A stretch of DNA of 59,811 nucleotides from NCBI GenBank assembly GCA_002783205.1, contig PFEY01000070.1, positions 12,295 through 72,105 on the forward strand, read 5' to 3'. The position numbers were made by a program, and so were the translations under genes. The DNA is from Rhodobacteraceae bacterium CG17_big_fil_post_rev_8_21_14_2_50_63_15 (GTDB lineage: Bacteria; Pseudomonadota; Alphaproteobacteria; Rhodobacterales; Rhodobacteraceae). The notes beneath the pieces are model-generated. The model was given only the letters and a program-made list of their open reading frames with translations. It did not search any database and was not told where the DNA came from. Within the stretch, counting starts at the first letter, position 1. Each line of letters begins with the position of its first letter. Positions 1 through 8,568 of this stretch are shown here, piece after piece.

Positions 1-1649
1 TCATGCCCAAGGCGCTGGATGAGGAGGGGATCGAGAAGCAGATCGCCGATATTGTCACAGCCGCCGCGCGCGCCCGCGAGGCAGGGTATGACGGGGTCGA
101 GATCATGGGATCAGAGGGCTATTTCCTCAATCAGTTTCTCGTCACCCATACCAACAAGCGAACGGATCGCTGGGGGGGATCCTATGACAACCGGATGCGC
201 CTGCCGATCGAGGTAGTCCGACGGGTGCGCGCGGCGGTGGGGCATGATTTCATCATCATCTACCGCCTGAGCATGATTGATCTGGTGCCCGAGGGCAGCA
301 CCCATGAAGAGGTCGTGCAACTGGCGCAGGAGATCGAGCGCGCCGGCGCCTCGATTCTCAATACCGGCATCGGTTGGCACGAGGCGCGGATTCCGACGAT
401 CGCGACCAGCGTGCCGCGCGCCGGGTTTGCCTGGGTGACCAAAAAGCTGATGGGCAAGGTCGGGATTCCTGTCATCACCTCGAACCGGATCAACACGCCC
501 GAGGTGGGAGAGGCGGTGCTGGCCAGTGGCTGTGCCGACATGATCAGCATGGCGCGACCATTTCTGGCGGATGCGGATTTTGTGCGCAAGGCGTCCACAG
601 GCCGCGCCCGGACGATCGCGCCCTGTATCGCCTGCAATCAGGCCTGTCTGGATCATACCTTTTCCGGCAAGCTGACCTCCTGTCTGGTCAATCCACGGGC
701 CTGCCACGAGACCGAACTGGTGATTTCGGCCGCAGATCGGGTCAAGCACGTGGCGGTGGTGGGTGCCGGGCCAGCGGGTCTTTCGACGGCGATCACGGCC
801 GCAGGACGTGGGCATCGGGTGACGCTCTTTGACCGCGCATACGAGATCGGCGGTCAGCTCAATATGGCCAAGGTGATCCCCGGAAAGGAGGAATTTCGCG
901 GCCTGGTGGAGTGGTTCGGCGTGATGGTGGCCGAGTCCGGTGCCGATCTGAAGCTCGGGCAGGACGTGACAGCCGATGATCTGCAAGGCTTTGACGAGGT
1001 TATCATCGCCACCGGCGTTGTGCCACGCGATCCCGGTATCCCGGGACAGGATGGCCCGAATGTCGTGGATTACATCGACGTGCTGCGCGGTGGCGCGCCG
1101 GTCGGGCGGCGTGTGGCCGTGGTGGGCGCGGGCGGCATCGGCTTTGATGTCGCCGAGTTCCTGGTGCATGAGGGGATCAGCCCGACCGAGGACATCGAGC
1201 TCTGGCGTGCCGAATGGGGTGTCGGCGACCCGGAAGAAAACCGCGGTGGACTTGCCCCGCACGGCCCGCAGCCAGAGCCGCCGGCGCGGGCAGTGACGCT
1301 ATTGCAGCGCAAGGACGAGACGCCCGGCAAACGACTGGGCAAGACGACGGGCTGGATCCACCGCGCGGCGCTGAGGATGAAGGGTGTCGAAATGCTGGGC
1401 GGCGTGAACTATGAGCGGATCGATGCAGATGGCCTGCATGTCAGCTTTGGCGCAGCGCGGGAGCGGCCGAGCGTGATTTCGGCGGATACCATCGTTCTGT
1501 GTGCCGGACAACTGAGCGAGCGCACGCTTGCCGATGCACTGGAGGCAAGGGGCGTGACCTGTCATGTGATCGGCGGCGCCGATCTTGCCACCGAACTCGA
1601 TGCCAAGCGGGCCATTGATCAGGGCACGCGGCTTGCCGCCACGCTTTGA
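1..1649 (+). CDS. fadH: 2,4-dienoyl-CoA reductase (FadH-like), 5' truncated by window edge
   Basis: The C-terminal 548 residues or so of an Old Yellow Enzyme-type FMN domain fused to a 4Fe-4S site and an FAD/NAD(P) domain. The product would reduce 2,4-dienoyl-CoA during beta-oxidation of unsaturated fatty acids in the cytoplasm. Seen: SEGYFLNQFL and GIGWHEARIPTI, whose Tyr40 and His126 (visible numbering) are both offset by 126 from E. coli FadH Tyr166 and His252. The cluster motif CIACNQACLD is followed by TSCLVNP, and VGAGPAGLS marks the FAD fold. About 126 N-terminal residues lie outside the window. It converges on the DUF4399 gene with only 4 bp between stops. Other family members (dimethylamine/trimethylamine dehydrogenases, N-methylproline demethylases) share the architecture, but the FadH catalytic pair and cysteine spacing favour FadH. 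Confidence 0.85.
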   Translation, partial: MPKALDEEGIEKQIADIVTAAARAREAGYDGVEIMGSEGYFLNQFLVTHTNKRTDRWGGSYDNRMRLPIEVVRRVRAAVGHDFIIIYRLSMIDLVPEGSTHEEVVQLAQEIERAGASILNTGIGWHEARIPTIATSVPRAGFAWVTKKLMGKVGIPVITSNRINTPEVGEAVLASGCADMISMARPFLADADFVRKASTGRARTIAPCIACNQACLDHTFSGKLTSCLVNPRACHETELVISAADRVKHVAVVGAGPAGLSTAITAAGRGHRVTLFDRAYEIGGQLNMAKVIPGKEEFRGLVEWFGVMVAESGADLKLGQDVTADDLQGFDEVIIATGVVPRDPGIPGQDGPNVVDYIDVLRGGAPVGRRVAVVGAGGIGFDVAEFLVHEGISPTEDIELWRAEWGVGDPEENRGGLAPHGPQPEPPARAVTLLQRKDETPGKRLGKTTGWIHRAALRMKGVEMLGGVNYERIDADGLHVSFGAARERPSVISADTIVLCAGQLSERTLADALEARGVTCHVIGGADLATELDAKRAIDQGTRLAATL

Positions 1650-1653
1650 GACG

Positions 1654-2097
1654 TCACCTTACAGTGATCGTGATCACCTCTGAGGTGACGGGCGGATTGT
1701 GGGGCACGTGGTTGAGATCCCCGAGCACCAGTTGCAGCGTGTGTGTCCCCGGAGACAGGTCGAGCGTGACCTCTGTTTGCCCGCCTCCGAAATGCTTGTG
1801 GTGGTCATCCGCAGGCAGACCGGAGTTCAGTTCCTCGGCCCCGTCCGGCCCCTCGCCAAGTGGCGGACGGTCGATCAGGATATGGTGATGACCCGTCGCC
1901 TCCTTGTCGGTGCCCGCAGGCGCGACCCCCATGCCCTTGAGGCCGAAAAGGACGGTGACGGGACTGCTTACGCTAGCGCCGTCCTTGAGGTTGACGAAAT
2001 ACACCTGCGCCCCGTCCGGGGCGGGTGTGTCTCCGGCCAGCGCGGGGCTGGCCAGCACCAGAAAAGCGGTCATTGCGAGCCTAAAGACATTTTTCAT
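1654..2097 (-). CDS. DUF4399 domain-containing exported protein
   Basis: A 147-residue protein with a Sec signal peptide (MKNVFRLAMTAFLVLASPALA), so probably periplasmic. The mature part carries the GHHHILID motif and a second His-rich patch (DDHHKHFGGG) near residue 105, typical of DUF4399, a small beta-rich family of unknown function. The His clusters suggest metal binding, but that is inference. The start at 2097 was chosen over a longer frame (to 2127) because GGAGGG sits just upstream and the signal peptide begins there. It is divergent from the LysR gene, with 193 bp between starts. Confidence 0.75.
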   Translation of the reverse strand: MKNVFRLAMTAFLVLASPALAGDTPAPDGAQVYFVNLKDGASVSSPVTVLFGLKGMGVAPAGTDKEATGHHHILIDRPPLGEGPDGAEELNSGLPADDHHKHFGGGQTEVTLDLSPGTHTLQLVLGDLNHVPHNPPVTSEVITITVR

Positions 2098-2290
2098 GAA
2101 GCATCCCTCCAAGGTATCAGAATACACTTGTACTGCGGGCCGGCACGTTCAGCGATCACTTCTTTCTGAGCTCCCGTTTCCCGCCTAGGAACGATCCAGA
2201 CAAAACCCAGATATTGTCGGGCATGCGCCCCAGTTGTGCCTGAATTGGCGACCAAAAAGATCCTCAAGTCGCAAATCAGAGGTATCGCGA

Positions 2291-3196
2291 ATGGATCGCC
2301 TGACGGAAATGGAGGCCTTTGCCACGGTTGTGGATCAGGGCGGTTTTACCGACGCGGCCCGCAAGATGGGCATATCCAAGTCTGCTGTTTCCAAACATGT
2401 CTCCTCGCTTGAGGCGCGTCTCGGGGCGCGGCTGTTGAACCGCACCACGCGGCGGGTGAGCCCGACAGAGATCGGCCTTGCCTATTACGACCGCGCGCTC
2501 AAGGTGCTCAACGACGCGGGAGAGGCCGACGCGCTTGTCAGTTCGATGCAATCCGACCCCTCGGGGCTGTTGAGGATCTCGGTGGCGACCGATTTTGGCG
2601 TCAATCATCTGAGTCCGGTGTTGGGTGAGTTTCTAGAAGAATTCCCCGAGATCACCGTGAACATGGTCCTCAACAACCGGTATGTGGAGTTGATTTCGGA
2701 AGGCTTTGACATGGCGATCCGCATTGGCGAGTTGGAGGACAGCACGCTGCGTGCGCGCAAACTGACCGAGACCACCAAACGCATGATCGCAAGTCCATCC
2801 TATTTGCAGAAATTCGGACGTCCGCAGAAGATTGATGACCTCAACGAGCACAAACTGTTGCATTACTCCAGTCAGGCGGGCGGCGCGGTCTGGAAGCTGA
2901 CGGCGCCATCCGGGGAGAAACGGCAGGTGCGCACGGCGGGCGGGCTGAGCGTGAACGACGGGCAATCGCTGCTTAATGCCGCGATTTCGGGACTTGGCAT
3001 CGCCTATCTGCCCTCATTCCTGTATTCCAAGGCGATGAAGCAAGGCTTTGTCGAGGACGCGATGCCCGATCTGCCAATGGAGACCCAAGGGATTTTTGCG
3101 GTCTATCCGCCGGGCCGGTTCACTCAGCCCAAGGTGCGCGCTTTCATTGATTTTCTGGTGCAACAGTTTGCCGACAAGGGGCCGGTGGACTGGTAG
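2291..3196 (+). CDS. LysR-family transcriptional regulator (CrgA-like)
   Basis: A 301-residue LysR regulator. Residues 1-60 form the winged helix-turn-helix (MDRLTEMEAFATVVDQGG, then SAVSKHVSSLEARLGARLLNRTT as the recognition segment), and residues about 90-295 the periplasmic-binding-like effector domain. The LLNRTTRRVSPTEIG stretch is typical of the CrgA-like subgroup, often regulating a neighbouring oxidoreductase. The start at 2291 is supported by AGAGG 10 bases upstream; a frame opening at 2234 would add a non-conserved leader. Candidate targets are itself, the divergent DUF4399 gene and the downstream FMN reductase. The effector cannot be predicted. Confidence 0.85.
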   Translation: MDRLTEMEAFATVVDQGGFTDAARKMGISKSAVSKHVSSLEARLGARLLNRTTRRVSPTEIGLAYYDRALKVLNDAGEADALVSSMQSDPSGLLRISVATDFGVNHLSPVLGEFLEEFPEITVNMVLNNRYVELISEGFDMAIRIGELEDSTLRARKLTETTKRMIASPSYLQKFGRPQKIDDLNEHKLLHYSSQAGGAVWKLTAPSGEKRQVRTAGGLSVNDGQSLLNAAISGLGIAYLPSFLYSKAMKQGFVEDAMPDLPMETQGIFAVYPPGRFTQPKVRAFIDFLVQQFADKGPVDW

Positions 3197-3227
3197 ATCC
3201 CTGCTGACCTCCTGTGCGCTATCCGTT

Positions 3228-3249
3228 GCCCCGGCCGGTTTGCCGGGGC
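3228..3249 (+). terminator. possible hairpin terminator after the LysR gene
   Basis: GCCCCGG and CCGGGGC form a 7-bp stem with an 8-base loop, 31 bp after the stop codon. The following run (ATTCGTTTG) is only weakly T-rich, so intrinsic termination is uncertain. Confidence 0.35.
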
Positions 3250-3365
3250 ATTCGTTTGCGGTGTGATCGCTTTGCACAGACCCTGTGCAATGATTGGCAG
3301 TTGCCAAGCAGGCGCCAGCGCGACAGTTATCCCGCAGACATCATTCTGATCTGGAGAACACGACG

Positions 3366-3905
3366 ATGGCCAATCCCAAGCTGCTGACGATTTCAGGCTC
3401 TTTGCGCAAGGGATCCTACAACCGGATGCTATTGCGCGAAGCGGTTGCGGCCTTTGGGGCGGCAGAGGTGACAGAGGCAGACCTTCACCTGCCGCTCTAC
3501 GATGGCGATCTTGAAGCGGCAGAGGGTGTGCCGGAAAAGGTCCAGCATCTCGCGCGCCAGATCCGTGAAGCGGATGCGGTGGTGATTGCCGCGCCGGAAT
3601 ACAACAAGGGGATCACCGGCGTTCTGAAGAATGCGCTCGATTGGGTCAGCCGGGTGCCGGAGGGTGCGTTTCGCAACAAGCCGGTGGTGGTTGTGTCCGC
3701 TTCGGCCGGGCGCACCGGTGGCGAGACGGCGCAGTTCATGACGCTGTCATGTCTGACCCAATTGCAGGCGCGCCTGATCCCGGGCGCCGCCGTGCTGATC
3801 GCCGCCGCGGGGGATGCCTTTGATGCAGAGGGTCATCTCAAGGATGCGACCTCACGCAAGCTTCTGGCTGATCGGATGACAGCGCTCCGGGCTGAACTGG
3901 CCTGA
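3366..3905 (+). CDS. NAD(P)H-dependent FMN reductase
   Basis: A 179-residue flavodoxin-fold reductase. The FMN phosphate loop is GSLRKGSYNR (residues 11-20), and APEYNKGITGVLKNALDW (about 76-93) is the family signature for the isoalloxazine-binding loop. Known relatives transfer hydride from NAD(P)H to free FMN or to quinones and azo or chromate acceptors; the real substrate cannot be told. The start at 3366 follows a GGAG element; the frame is open upstream to 3294 but that part is not conserved-looking. It lies downstream of the LysR gene on the same strand (169 bp gap), a possible target of that regulator. Confidence 0.85.
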   Translation: MANPKLLTISGSLRKGSYNRMLLREAVAAFGAAEVTEADLHLPLYDGDLEAAEGVPEKVQHLARQIREADAVVIAAPEYNKGITGVLKNALDWVSRVPEGAFRNKPVVVVSASAGRTGGETAQFMTLSCLTQLQARLIPGAAVLIAAAGDAFDAEGHLKDATSRKLLADRMTALRAELA

Positions 3906-4076
3906 GAGGGGAGACCGGAAAGGCTGGTGTTCACGCCGGTCTTGCATGCGGTCGGGCGCCGGGCCGCTTGACGCGGCAAACTGGATGGCCCGCACGACAA
4001 ATCGGCGAGCAATGGCGAACGCTAAGGGCACGCCGCCCGACCCTGTCTGCTTGACCAGAAAGTCATGAGCGGGCGT

Positions 4077-4108
4077 AAAAAAGGGCGACAGCGCAGCTGC
4101 CGCCCTTT
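4077..4108 (-). terminator. Rho-independent terminator of the solute-binding protein gene
   Basis: Read on the minus strand: AAAGGGCG, a loop of about 13 bases, CGCCCTTTTTT. The 8-bp stem (AAAGGGCG/CGCCCTTT) runs into a T tract, about 25 bp after the stop codon of the gene at 4130-5773. Confidence 0.75.
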
Positions 4109-4129
4109 CCTGATCTGCACCGCTCGGGA

Positions 4130-5773
4130 TCAAGCGTCGAGCCAGACCTTTTCAAAGTGCATTTCGCGGAACTGGTGCGCGCTGACATCCTTGACCTTGT
4201 CGGTGTGATGGAGGGCCTGATTGCGCCAGAACGGTTGAATGATGGCACCGCTGTCCTGTAGCATTGTCTGTAGCTTTGCCGCGTATTCGCGACGCTTGTC
4301 AGCATCGAAAATACCCAGCGCCTCGTCCAGCAGCGCATCGAATTCCGGGTTCGCGTGACCGGATTCGTTCCATGCCTCGCCGGATTTATAAGCCAGCGCC
4401 AGCACCTGAACGCCCAGCGGACGCGGACCCCAGTTGGTGGTCGAGAACGGATACTTCGTCCAGTCGTTCCAGAACGTGGAGCCGGGGATCACGGTGCGCT
4501 TGACGGTAAAGCCCGCGTCGCGCAATTGCGCGCCGATGGCATCGGTGGTGGTGGTGCGCCAGTCGCCGTCAATCGAGATGATTTCGATTTCGGTCTCGCC
4601 GTGACCGGCGGCCTTGGCCATCTCAATGGCCTTTGCCGGGTCGGCCGCGATGGCGGGCAGTTGGGCATATTCCGGGTGGAACGGAGCGACATGGTGGTTT
4701 TCGGCGGGGATCCCCTCGCCATTGATCGAGATCTGCAGCAGAACCGCATTGTCGCAGGCCAGCTGGATCGCATTGCGCAATTCCTTGCTGTCATAGGGCG
4801 GGGTATCGGCCCGCATCCGCGCGACGATGGTGTTGGCGGTCGGCTTGGACTGTTTGATCAGGCCAAGCGCGTCGTAGGATTCGATGAAATCGGCCGTGGA
4901 TTCATCGTTGATGTCAACTTCATCGCCGTCAAAGGCGGCCACGATCGCGGCGTTGTCGGTGCCGAAATCAATGAAGCGGATGCCGTCAAGATAGACATCG
5001 CCCCCCCACCACTTGCCATTCTCGCGGCGCTTGTATTCTGCCGCGACGCCGATCTCGATCGACACAAGCTCGAACGGGCCGGTGCCGATGGGGGCCGTGG
5101 CCAGATTGCCATCCTCGTCAAAGCTGCGGTGGACGCAAAGCGCGGGATAGTCGGACATGCCCGCGATGATGGTGATATCGGGGCGCGGCAGGTTGAGACG
5201 GACGGTGAAATCATCGACCCGTTCAATCGCCCCCTCGATTGCCTTGTTGGTTGCGGGATCAATCAGCGTGCCCATGCGCGAGGCCATCGAGTTGCCCTCG
5301 GCGGCCTTGTCGCACCAGCGGTTGAGATTGTGGATGACGTCATCTGCATTGAACGCGTCGCCATTGTTCCAGGTTGCACCCTGGCGCACCTTGAGCGTGT
5401 AGGTCTTGGCGTCATCGCTGACCTCCCAGCCCTCGAGCAGCATCGGCTGAAAGCTGAAGTCAGACGCCCAGCGCACCAGCGGCTCGCAGAACTGGCGGGC
5501 CAGATTGCCGGGCTCGGTCCACGCATATTTGCGTGGATCGGTGATGTCCATCACGCGCGAGGCCACGCGCAGCACACCACCCTTCTTGCCCTCCTGGGCC
5601 TGGGCAGGCGTCGGGGCAACCAGCCCCAGAAGGCCGTAGGTGGCCGCCGAAGATGCGCCAAAGGTGGAGGCGAGCGCCACGAACTCGCGGCGGCTCATCT
5701 TGCCGGCGCGGGTGTCCTCGGCCATTTTTCGGACGATCGGGCGCACACTGTCGTGCGAGGTATCATTGTTCAT
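4130..5773 (-). CDS. Tat-exported ABC transporter substrate-binding protein, family 5 (peptide/nickel/opine type)
   Basis: A 547-residue periplasmic binding protein of the SBP_bac_5 (DppA/OppA) family. A twin-arginine signal is visible: [12 protein letters not shown] with Arg28-Arg29, a hydrophobic stretch, and a probable cleavage after PTPAQA near residue 59. The binding domain opens with [21 protein letters not shown]. Tat export of a solute-binding protein suggests folding before export. The start at 5773 has AGGGAGAA upstream; the frame extends to 5911 but without a plausible start. No permease or ATPase gene is adjacent, so it is an orphan that must work with components coded elsewhere. 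Ligand unknown: peptides, opines and other family 5 substrates are all possible. A perfect inverted repeat lies 54-78 bp upstream. Confidence 0.85.
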   Translation of the reverse strand: MNNDTSHDSVRPIVRKMAEDTRAGKMSRREFVALASTFGASSAATYGLLGLVAPTPAQAQEGKKGGVLRVASRVMDITDPRKYAWTEPGNLARQFCEPLVRWASDFSFQPMLLEGWEVSDDAKTYTLKVRQGATWNNGDAFNADDVIHNLNRWCDKAAEGNSMASRMGTLIDPATNKAIEGAIERVDDFTVRLNLPRPDITIIAGMSDYPALCVHRSFDEDGNLATAPIGTGPFELVSIEIGVAAEYKRRENGKWWGGDVYLDGIRFIDFGTDNAAIVAAFDGDEVDINDESTADFIESYDALGLIKQSKPTANTIVARMRADTPPYDSKELRNAIQLACDNAVLLQISINGEGIPAENHHVAPFHPEYAQLPAIAADPAKAIEMAKAAGHGETEIEIISIDGDWRTTTTDAIGAQLRDAGFTVKRTVIPGSTFWNDWTKYPFSTTNWGPRPLGVQVLALAYKSGEAWNESGHANPEFDALLDEALGIFDADKRREYAAKLQTMLQDSGAIIQPFWRNQALHHTDKVKDVSAHQFREMHFEKVWLDA

Positions 5774-5826
5774 AGTCTTCTCCCTGTTGTATTTGTCGCC
5801 GGTTTTGCTGTCGGTTGCTGACAGTC

Positions 5827-5851
5827 TTGACCCTAGTGTTAGCAGGGTCAA
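5827..5851. promoter_or_regulatory. 8-bp perfect inverted repeat upstream of the solute-binding protein gene (candidate operator)
   Basis: TTGACCCT, 9 bases, AGGGTCAA. It is centred about 66 bp upstream of the start codon at 5773 and about 200 bp from aroC. The symmetry and position fit a regulator site for the transporter gene; the spacing and lack of a T tract make a terminator unlikely. Regulator unknown. Confidence 0.45.
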
Positions 5852-6036
5852 CGCCCCGCGCCATTGTTTTTCGGGCGTGCCGGTGTCACTCAAGCGATGT
5901 CGCGCCATCAACGCGTCCCGAGCACGAGACTATCGCGATTCGAAGACATGGATAGCCTGTTTGCGACAAATGCTCGCCAAAATGGCTTGAGGCGGGGTCA
6001 AGCCGGGGCTAGATGAACCCTGAAGGAGCACCGCCG

Positions 6037-7140
6037 ATGAGCCTCAACACCTTTGGTCACATGTTCCGGTTCACCACCTGGGGCGAGAGTCACGGGCCAG
6101 CTCTTGGCGCGACTGTGGATGGCTGCCCGCCAGGTGTGACGCTTGACGAGGCGATGTTGCAGCACTGGCTCGACAAGCGCCGCCCGGGGCAGAACCGCAA
6201 TACCACGCAGCGGCAGGAGCCGGACGCGGTGCGCATTCTGTCCGGGGTCTACGAGGGGCAGACCACCGGAACGCCGATCCAGCTGATGATCGAGAACACC
6301 GATCAGCGCTCGCGCGATTATGGCGAGATCGCGCGCACCTTTCGTCCCGGTCACGCCGACATCACCTATCATCTCAAGTATGGATTGCGCGATCCGCGCG
6401 GTGGCGGACGAAGCTCTGCGCGCGAGACAGCGGCACGGGTTGCGGCGGGGGGGGTGGCGCGCGCCGCGCTGGGCACGCTGGTGCCGGGGCTGGAGATCAA
6501 GGGCTACATGGTCGCCATGGGCGAGATGCAACTGGACCGGGCGCGGTTCGACTGGGACGCCATCGACCATAACGATTTCTGGCTGCCGGATGCCGGGGCG
6601 GCACTTGAATGGGAGACCTATCTGCAAGCGATCCGCAAGGCTCAGGATTCGGTCGGTGCCGTGGTCGAGGTGGTGGCGCGTGGTGTGCCGGTTGGCCTCG
6701 GCGCACCGATCTATGGCAAGCTGGACAGCGATCTTGCCGCCGCGATGATGTCGATCAACGCGGTCAAGGCGGTCGAGATTGGCGAAGGGATGGCGGCTGC
6801 GCGACTGACGGGCAGTGCCAATGCCGATGAAATCTTCATCGGCGCGGATGGTCTGGAATACGGTTCGAACCACGCCGGCGGCATCCTGGGCGGAATCTCG
6901 TCCGGTCAGGACATTGTCCTGCGCTTTGCCGTCAAGCCGACCTCGTCGATCCTGACGCCGCGCCGGTCGATCACCATCGCGGGCGAGCCTGTCGAGGTCA
7001 TCACCAAGGGGCGGCATGACCCCTGCGTCGGCATCCGGGCCGTGCCGGTCGGAGAGGCGATGATGGCCTGTGTCCTTCTTGATCATCTTCTCCTGCACCG
7101 CGGCCAGGTTGGCGATGGTCCGCGCGGCAAGATCGGCTGA
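6037..7140 (+). CDS. aroC: chorismate synthase
   Basis: A 367-residue enzyme that converts 5-enolpyruvylshikimate-3-phosphate to chorismate, using reduced FMN, in the last common step of the shikimate pathway. Signatures seen: [20 protein letters not shown] at the N terminus, [14 protein letters not shown], and [17 protein letters not shown]. The length matches the family. The start at 6037 has GAAGGAG 8 bases upstream; an in-frame ATG at 6013 would add eight atypical residues. It is a single gene, convergent with the DMT exporter, with a dispersed repeat in the 66-bp gap. Confidence 0.97.
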   Translation: MSLNTFGHMFRFTTWGESHGPALGATVDGCPPGVTLDEAMLQHWLDKRRPGQNRNTTQRQEPDAVRILSGVYEGQTTGTPIQLMIENTDQRSRDYGEIARTFRPGHADITYHLKYGLRDPRGGGRSSARETAARVAAGGVARAALGTLVPGLEIKGYMVAMGEMQLDRARFDWDAIDHNDFWLPDAGAALEWETYLQAIRKAQDSVGAVVEVVARGVPVGLGAPIYGKLDSDLAAAMMSINAVKAVEIGEGMAAARLTGSANADEIFIGADGLEYGSNHAGGILGGISSGQDIVLRFAVKPTSSILTPRRSITIAGEPVEVITKGRHDPCVGIRAVPVGEAMMACVLLDHLLLHRGQVGDGPRGKIG

Positions 7141-7150
7141 CTGCGGCATG

Positions 7151-7200
7151 GGTTTCTTCTGGCGGTAAATATCCCGGGGGTTTGGGGGCTGGCCCCCAAT
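7151..7200 (-). repeat. REP-like dispersed repeat, copy 1
   Basis: Read on the minus strand: a GC hairpin (TTGGGGGC, CA, GCCCCCAA), then ACCC, GGGATATTT, three bases, GCCAGAAGAAAC. The same order of elements recurs at 31005-31052. It lies between the convergent stops of aroC and the DMT exporter and may help terminate both transcripts. Known from sequence comparison within this window only. Confidence 0.7.
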
Positions 7201-7206
7201 CCGGCC

Positions 7207-8079
7207 TCAGGGCAATCGCCTTTGCCGCGACAGCTGCACCGCGAGGATGCCTCCCATGATCACCAGCACGCCGACCAGATCCCACAGCCGCAGCGCCTCG
7301 TTCAGAAGAAGCGCTGCGATGGCGACGCCGAAGAACGGGTTGAGAAAATGGAAGGTGGCGGCGCGGGTGGCACCGATGCGCTCGACCAGAAGGAACCACA
7401 CCAGCGTCGCGGCAAGGCCGGGAATGAGCGTCGTGTAGAGAAACGCGACGACGAGGAGGCCGCTCCACTCGATGATCAGCGGTTCGGTGGCGAGGCCGAA
7501 GCTGCCGACGAGCACCGCGCCCACCATCATCTGCAAGCCCACCACCATCAGAAAATTGCCGCCCGAGGCCGCGCCGCGCACGGCCAGCGTGGCAAAGGCC
7601 AGAGCAAAGACGCCGATGATGCAGAGCGTGGCACCATAGAGATCCATCCCGCCTTGCAGGCGCGCGCCCATGATGATGGTGACGCCAATCAGTCCGCCAA
7701 AGAGACCCGCGATCCCGATCCGGCCCAACCGTTCGCCAAGGAAACTCCAGCTGAAGAAACCGACCAGCAGCGGCATCGTGGACGCGATGATTGCGGCCAG
7801 TGAGGCCTCGATGGTCTGCATGGCGACAAAGTTGAAGCCCAGATAGAGCGCGTTCTGGCAGATCCCGAACACGATCGTTGCGCGCCATTGCGGGCGCGTC
7901 AGCCGCCAGGACTGGCCGAGCATCAGGGCAATGGCGATGCCGATCAGCCCCGAGATCAGAAACCGCAGGCCCAAGGCCGTCAGCGGCGGCGCGGCAGACA
8001 CAATGATCCGGGCAGAGGTAAAGGCCGAGGACCACATGAGGGCAAAGGCGAGGCCCATCAGAACCGCCCGGATTTCCAT
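7207..8079 (-). CDS. DMT-superfamily transporter with two EamA domains
   Basis: A 290-residue inner-membrane protein with about ten hydrophobic helices in two EamA-type halves (about 5-135 and 148-280). Seen: MEIRAVLMGLAFALMWSSAF at the start, and ALGLRFLISGLIGI and FSWSFLGERLGRIGIAGLF, characteristic of the DMT/RhaT family of metabolite or amino-acid exporters. Substrate not predictable. The start at 8079 was picked because the helix begins there; the open frame to 8274 crosses the HU terminator and is not coding. It is downstream of HU in the same direction but separated by a strong terminator. Confidence 0.85.
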   Translation of the reverse strand: MEIRAVLMGLAFALMWSSAFTSARIIVSAAPPLTALGLRFLISGLIGIAIALMLGQSWRLTRPQWRATIVFGICQNALYLGFNFVAMQTIEASLAAIIASTMPLLVGFFSWSFLGERLGRIGIAGLFGGLIGVTIIMGARLQGGMDLYGATLCIIGVFALAFATLAVRGAASGGNFLMVVGLQMMVGAVLVGSFGLATEPLIIEWSGLLVVAFLYTTLIPGLAATLVWFLLVERIGATRAATFHFLNPFFGVAIAALLLNEALRLWDLVGVLVIMGGILAVQLSRQRRLP

Positions 8080-8097
8080 TGTACTACTCCGCAAATC

Positions 8098-8128
8098 AAA
8101 AGGGCCGCCCCGCGGGGCGACCCTTTCT
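8098..8128 (-). terminator. terminator of the HU gene
   Basis: Minus-strand reading: AAAGGGTCGCCCCG, CGGGGCGGCCCTTTT. A strong GC stem (one mismatch) flanked by A and T runs, 22 bp after the HU stop codon. The A-rich flank on the other side would also permit activity on the plus strand. Confidence 0.75.
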
Positions 8129-8150
8129 GAAAAATCTGTGACTTTCAAGC

Positions 8151-8438
8151 TCAGCCGTTCACGCTGTCCTTCAGGGCTTTGGCGATGGTCATTTTTACCA
8201 CCTTGTCGGCCTCTTTCTTCATCTGCTCGCCCGTCGCGGGGTTGCGCACCATGCGCTCGGCGCGCTCGCGGCAATAGATCTTGCCGATGCCCGGCAGGGT
8301 CACGGAGCCGCCTGCGGAAACTTCCTTGGTAATGATTGCGATCACCGCGTCGAGTGCGCCATTGGCGGTTTTCTTGTCACTGCCCATTTCATCGGCCAAG
8401 GCAGCGACGAGTTGGGTTTTGGTCATGGGTTTTGCCAT
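8151..8438 (-). CDS. hup: HU family DNA-binding protein
   Basis: A 95-residue nucleoid protein that bends and compacts DNA non-specifically as a dimer. It matches HU in length and in motifs: MTKTQLVAALAD at the N terminus, VTLPGIGKIYCRERAERMVRNPATGE across the beta-arm with the Arg-Asn-Pro tip, and KALKDSVNG at the end. The start at 8438 has AAGGAG 8 bases upstream. It is monocistronic, with a strong terminator downstream. The 130 bp upstream are AT-richer than the surroundings and should hold its promoter. Confidence 0.93.
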   Translation of the reverse strand: MAKPMTKTQLVAALADEMGSDKKTANGALDAVIAIITKEVSAGGSVTLPGIGKIYCRERAERMVRNPATGEQMKKEADKVVKMTIAKALKDSVNG

Positions 8439-8568
8439 TTATGGTCTCCTTCAACTGCCCGTCTCTTGGGCCTCATGGGCGTAATTAAACGCTATGATGT
8501 GGTTAAACACAACGTCTGGTGTATAAAAGCAAGCACTTTTGGCGGATTTTGTGCAGTTTTTCCACGAC

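Noticed and set aside
3912..3942. AGACCGG/CCGGTCT inverted repeat after the FMN reductase gene
   Set aside because: The loop is 17 bases and no T run follows; too weak to call a terminator.
7001..8035. 344-codon minus frame overlapping aroC and the DMT exporter
   Set aside because: It is the +1 shadow of the exporter and runs into aroC; the exporter frame has the transmembrane pattern.
8439..8568. Search for a riboswitch or small RNA in the hup-amn gap
   Set aside because: Only AT-rich promoter-like DNA; no conserved aptamer or strong fold seen.
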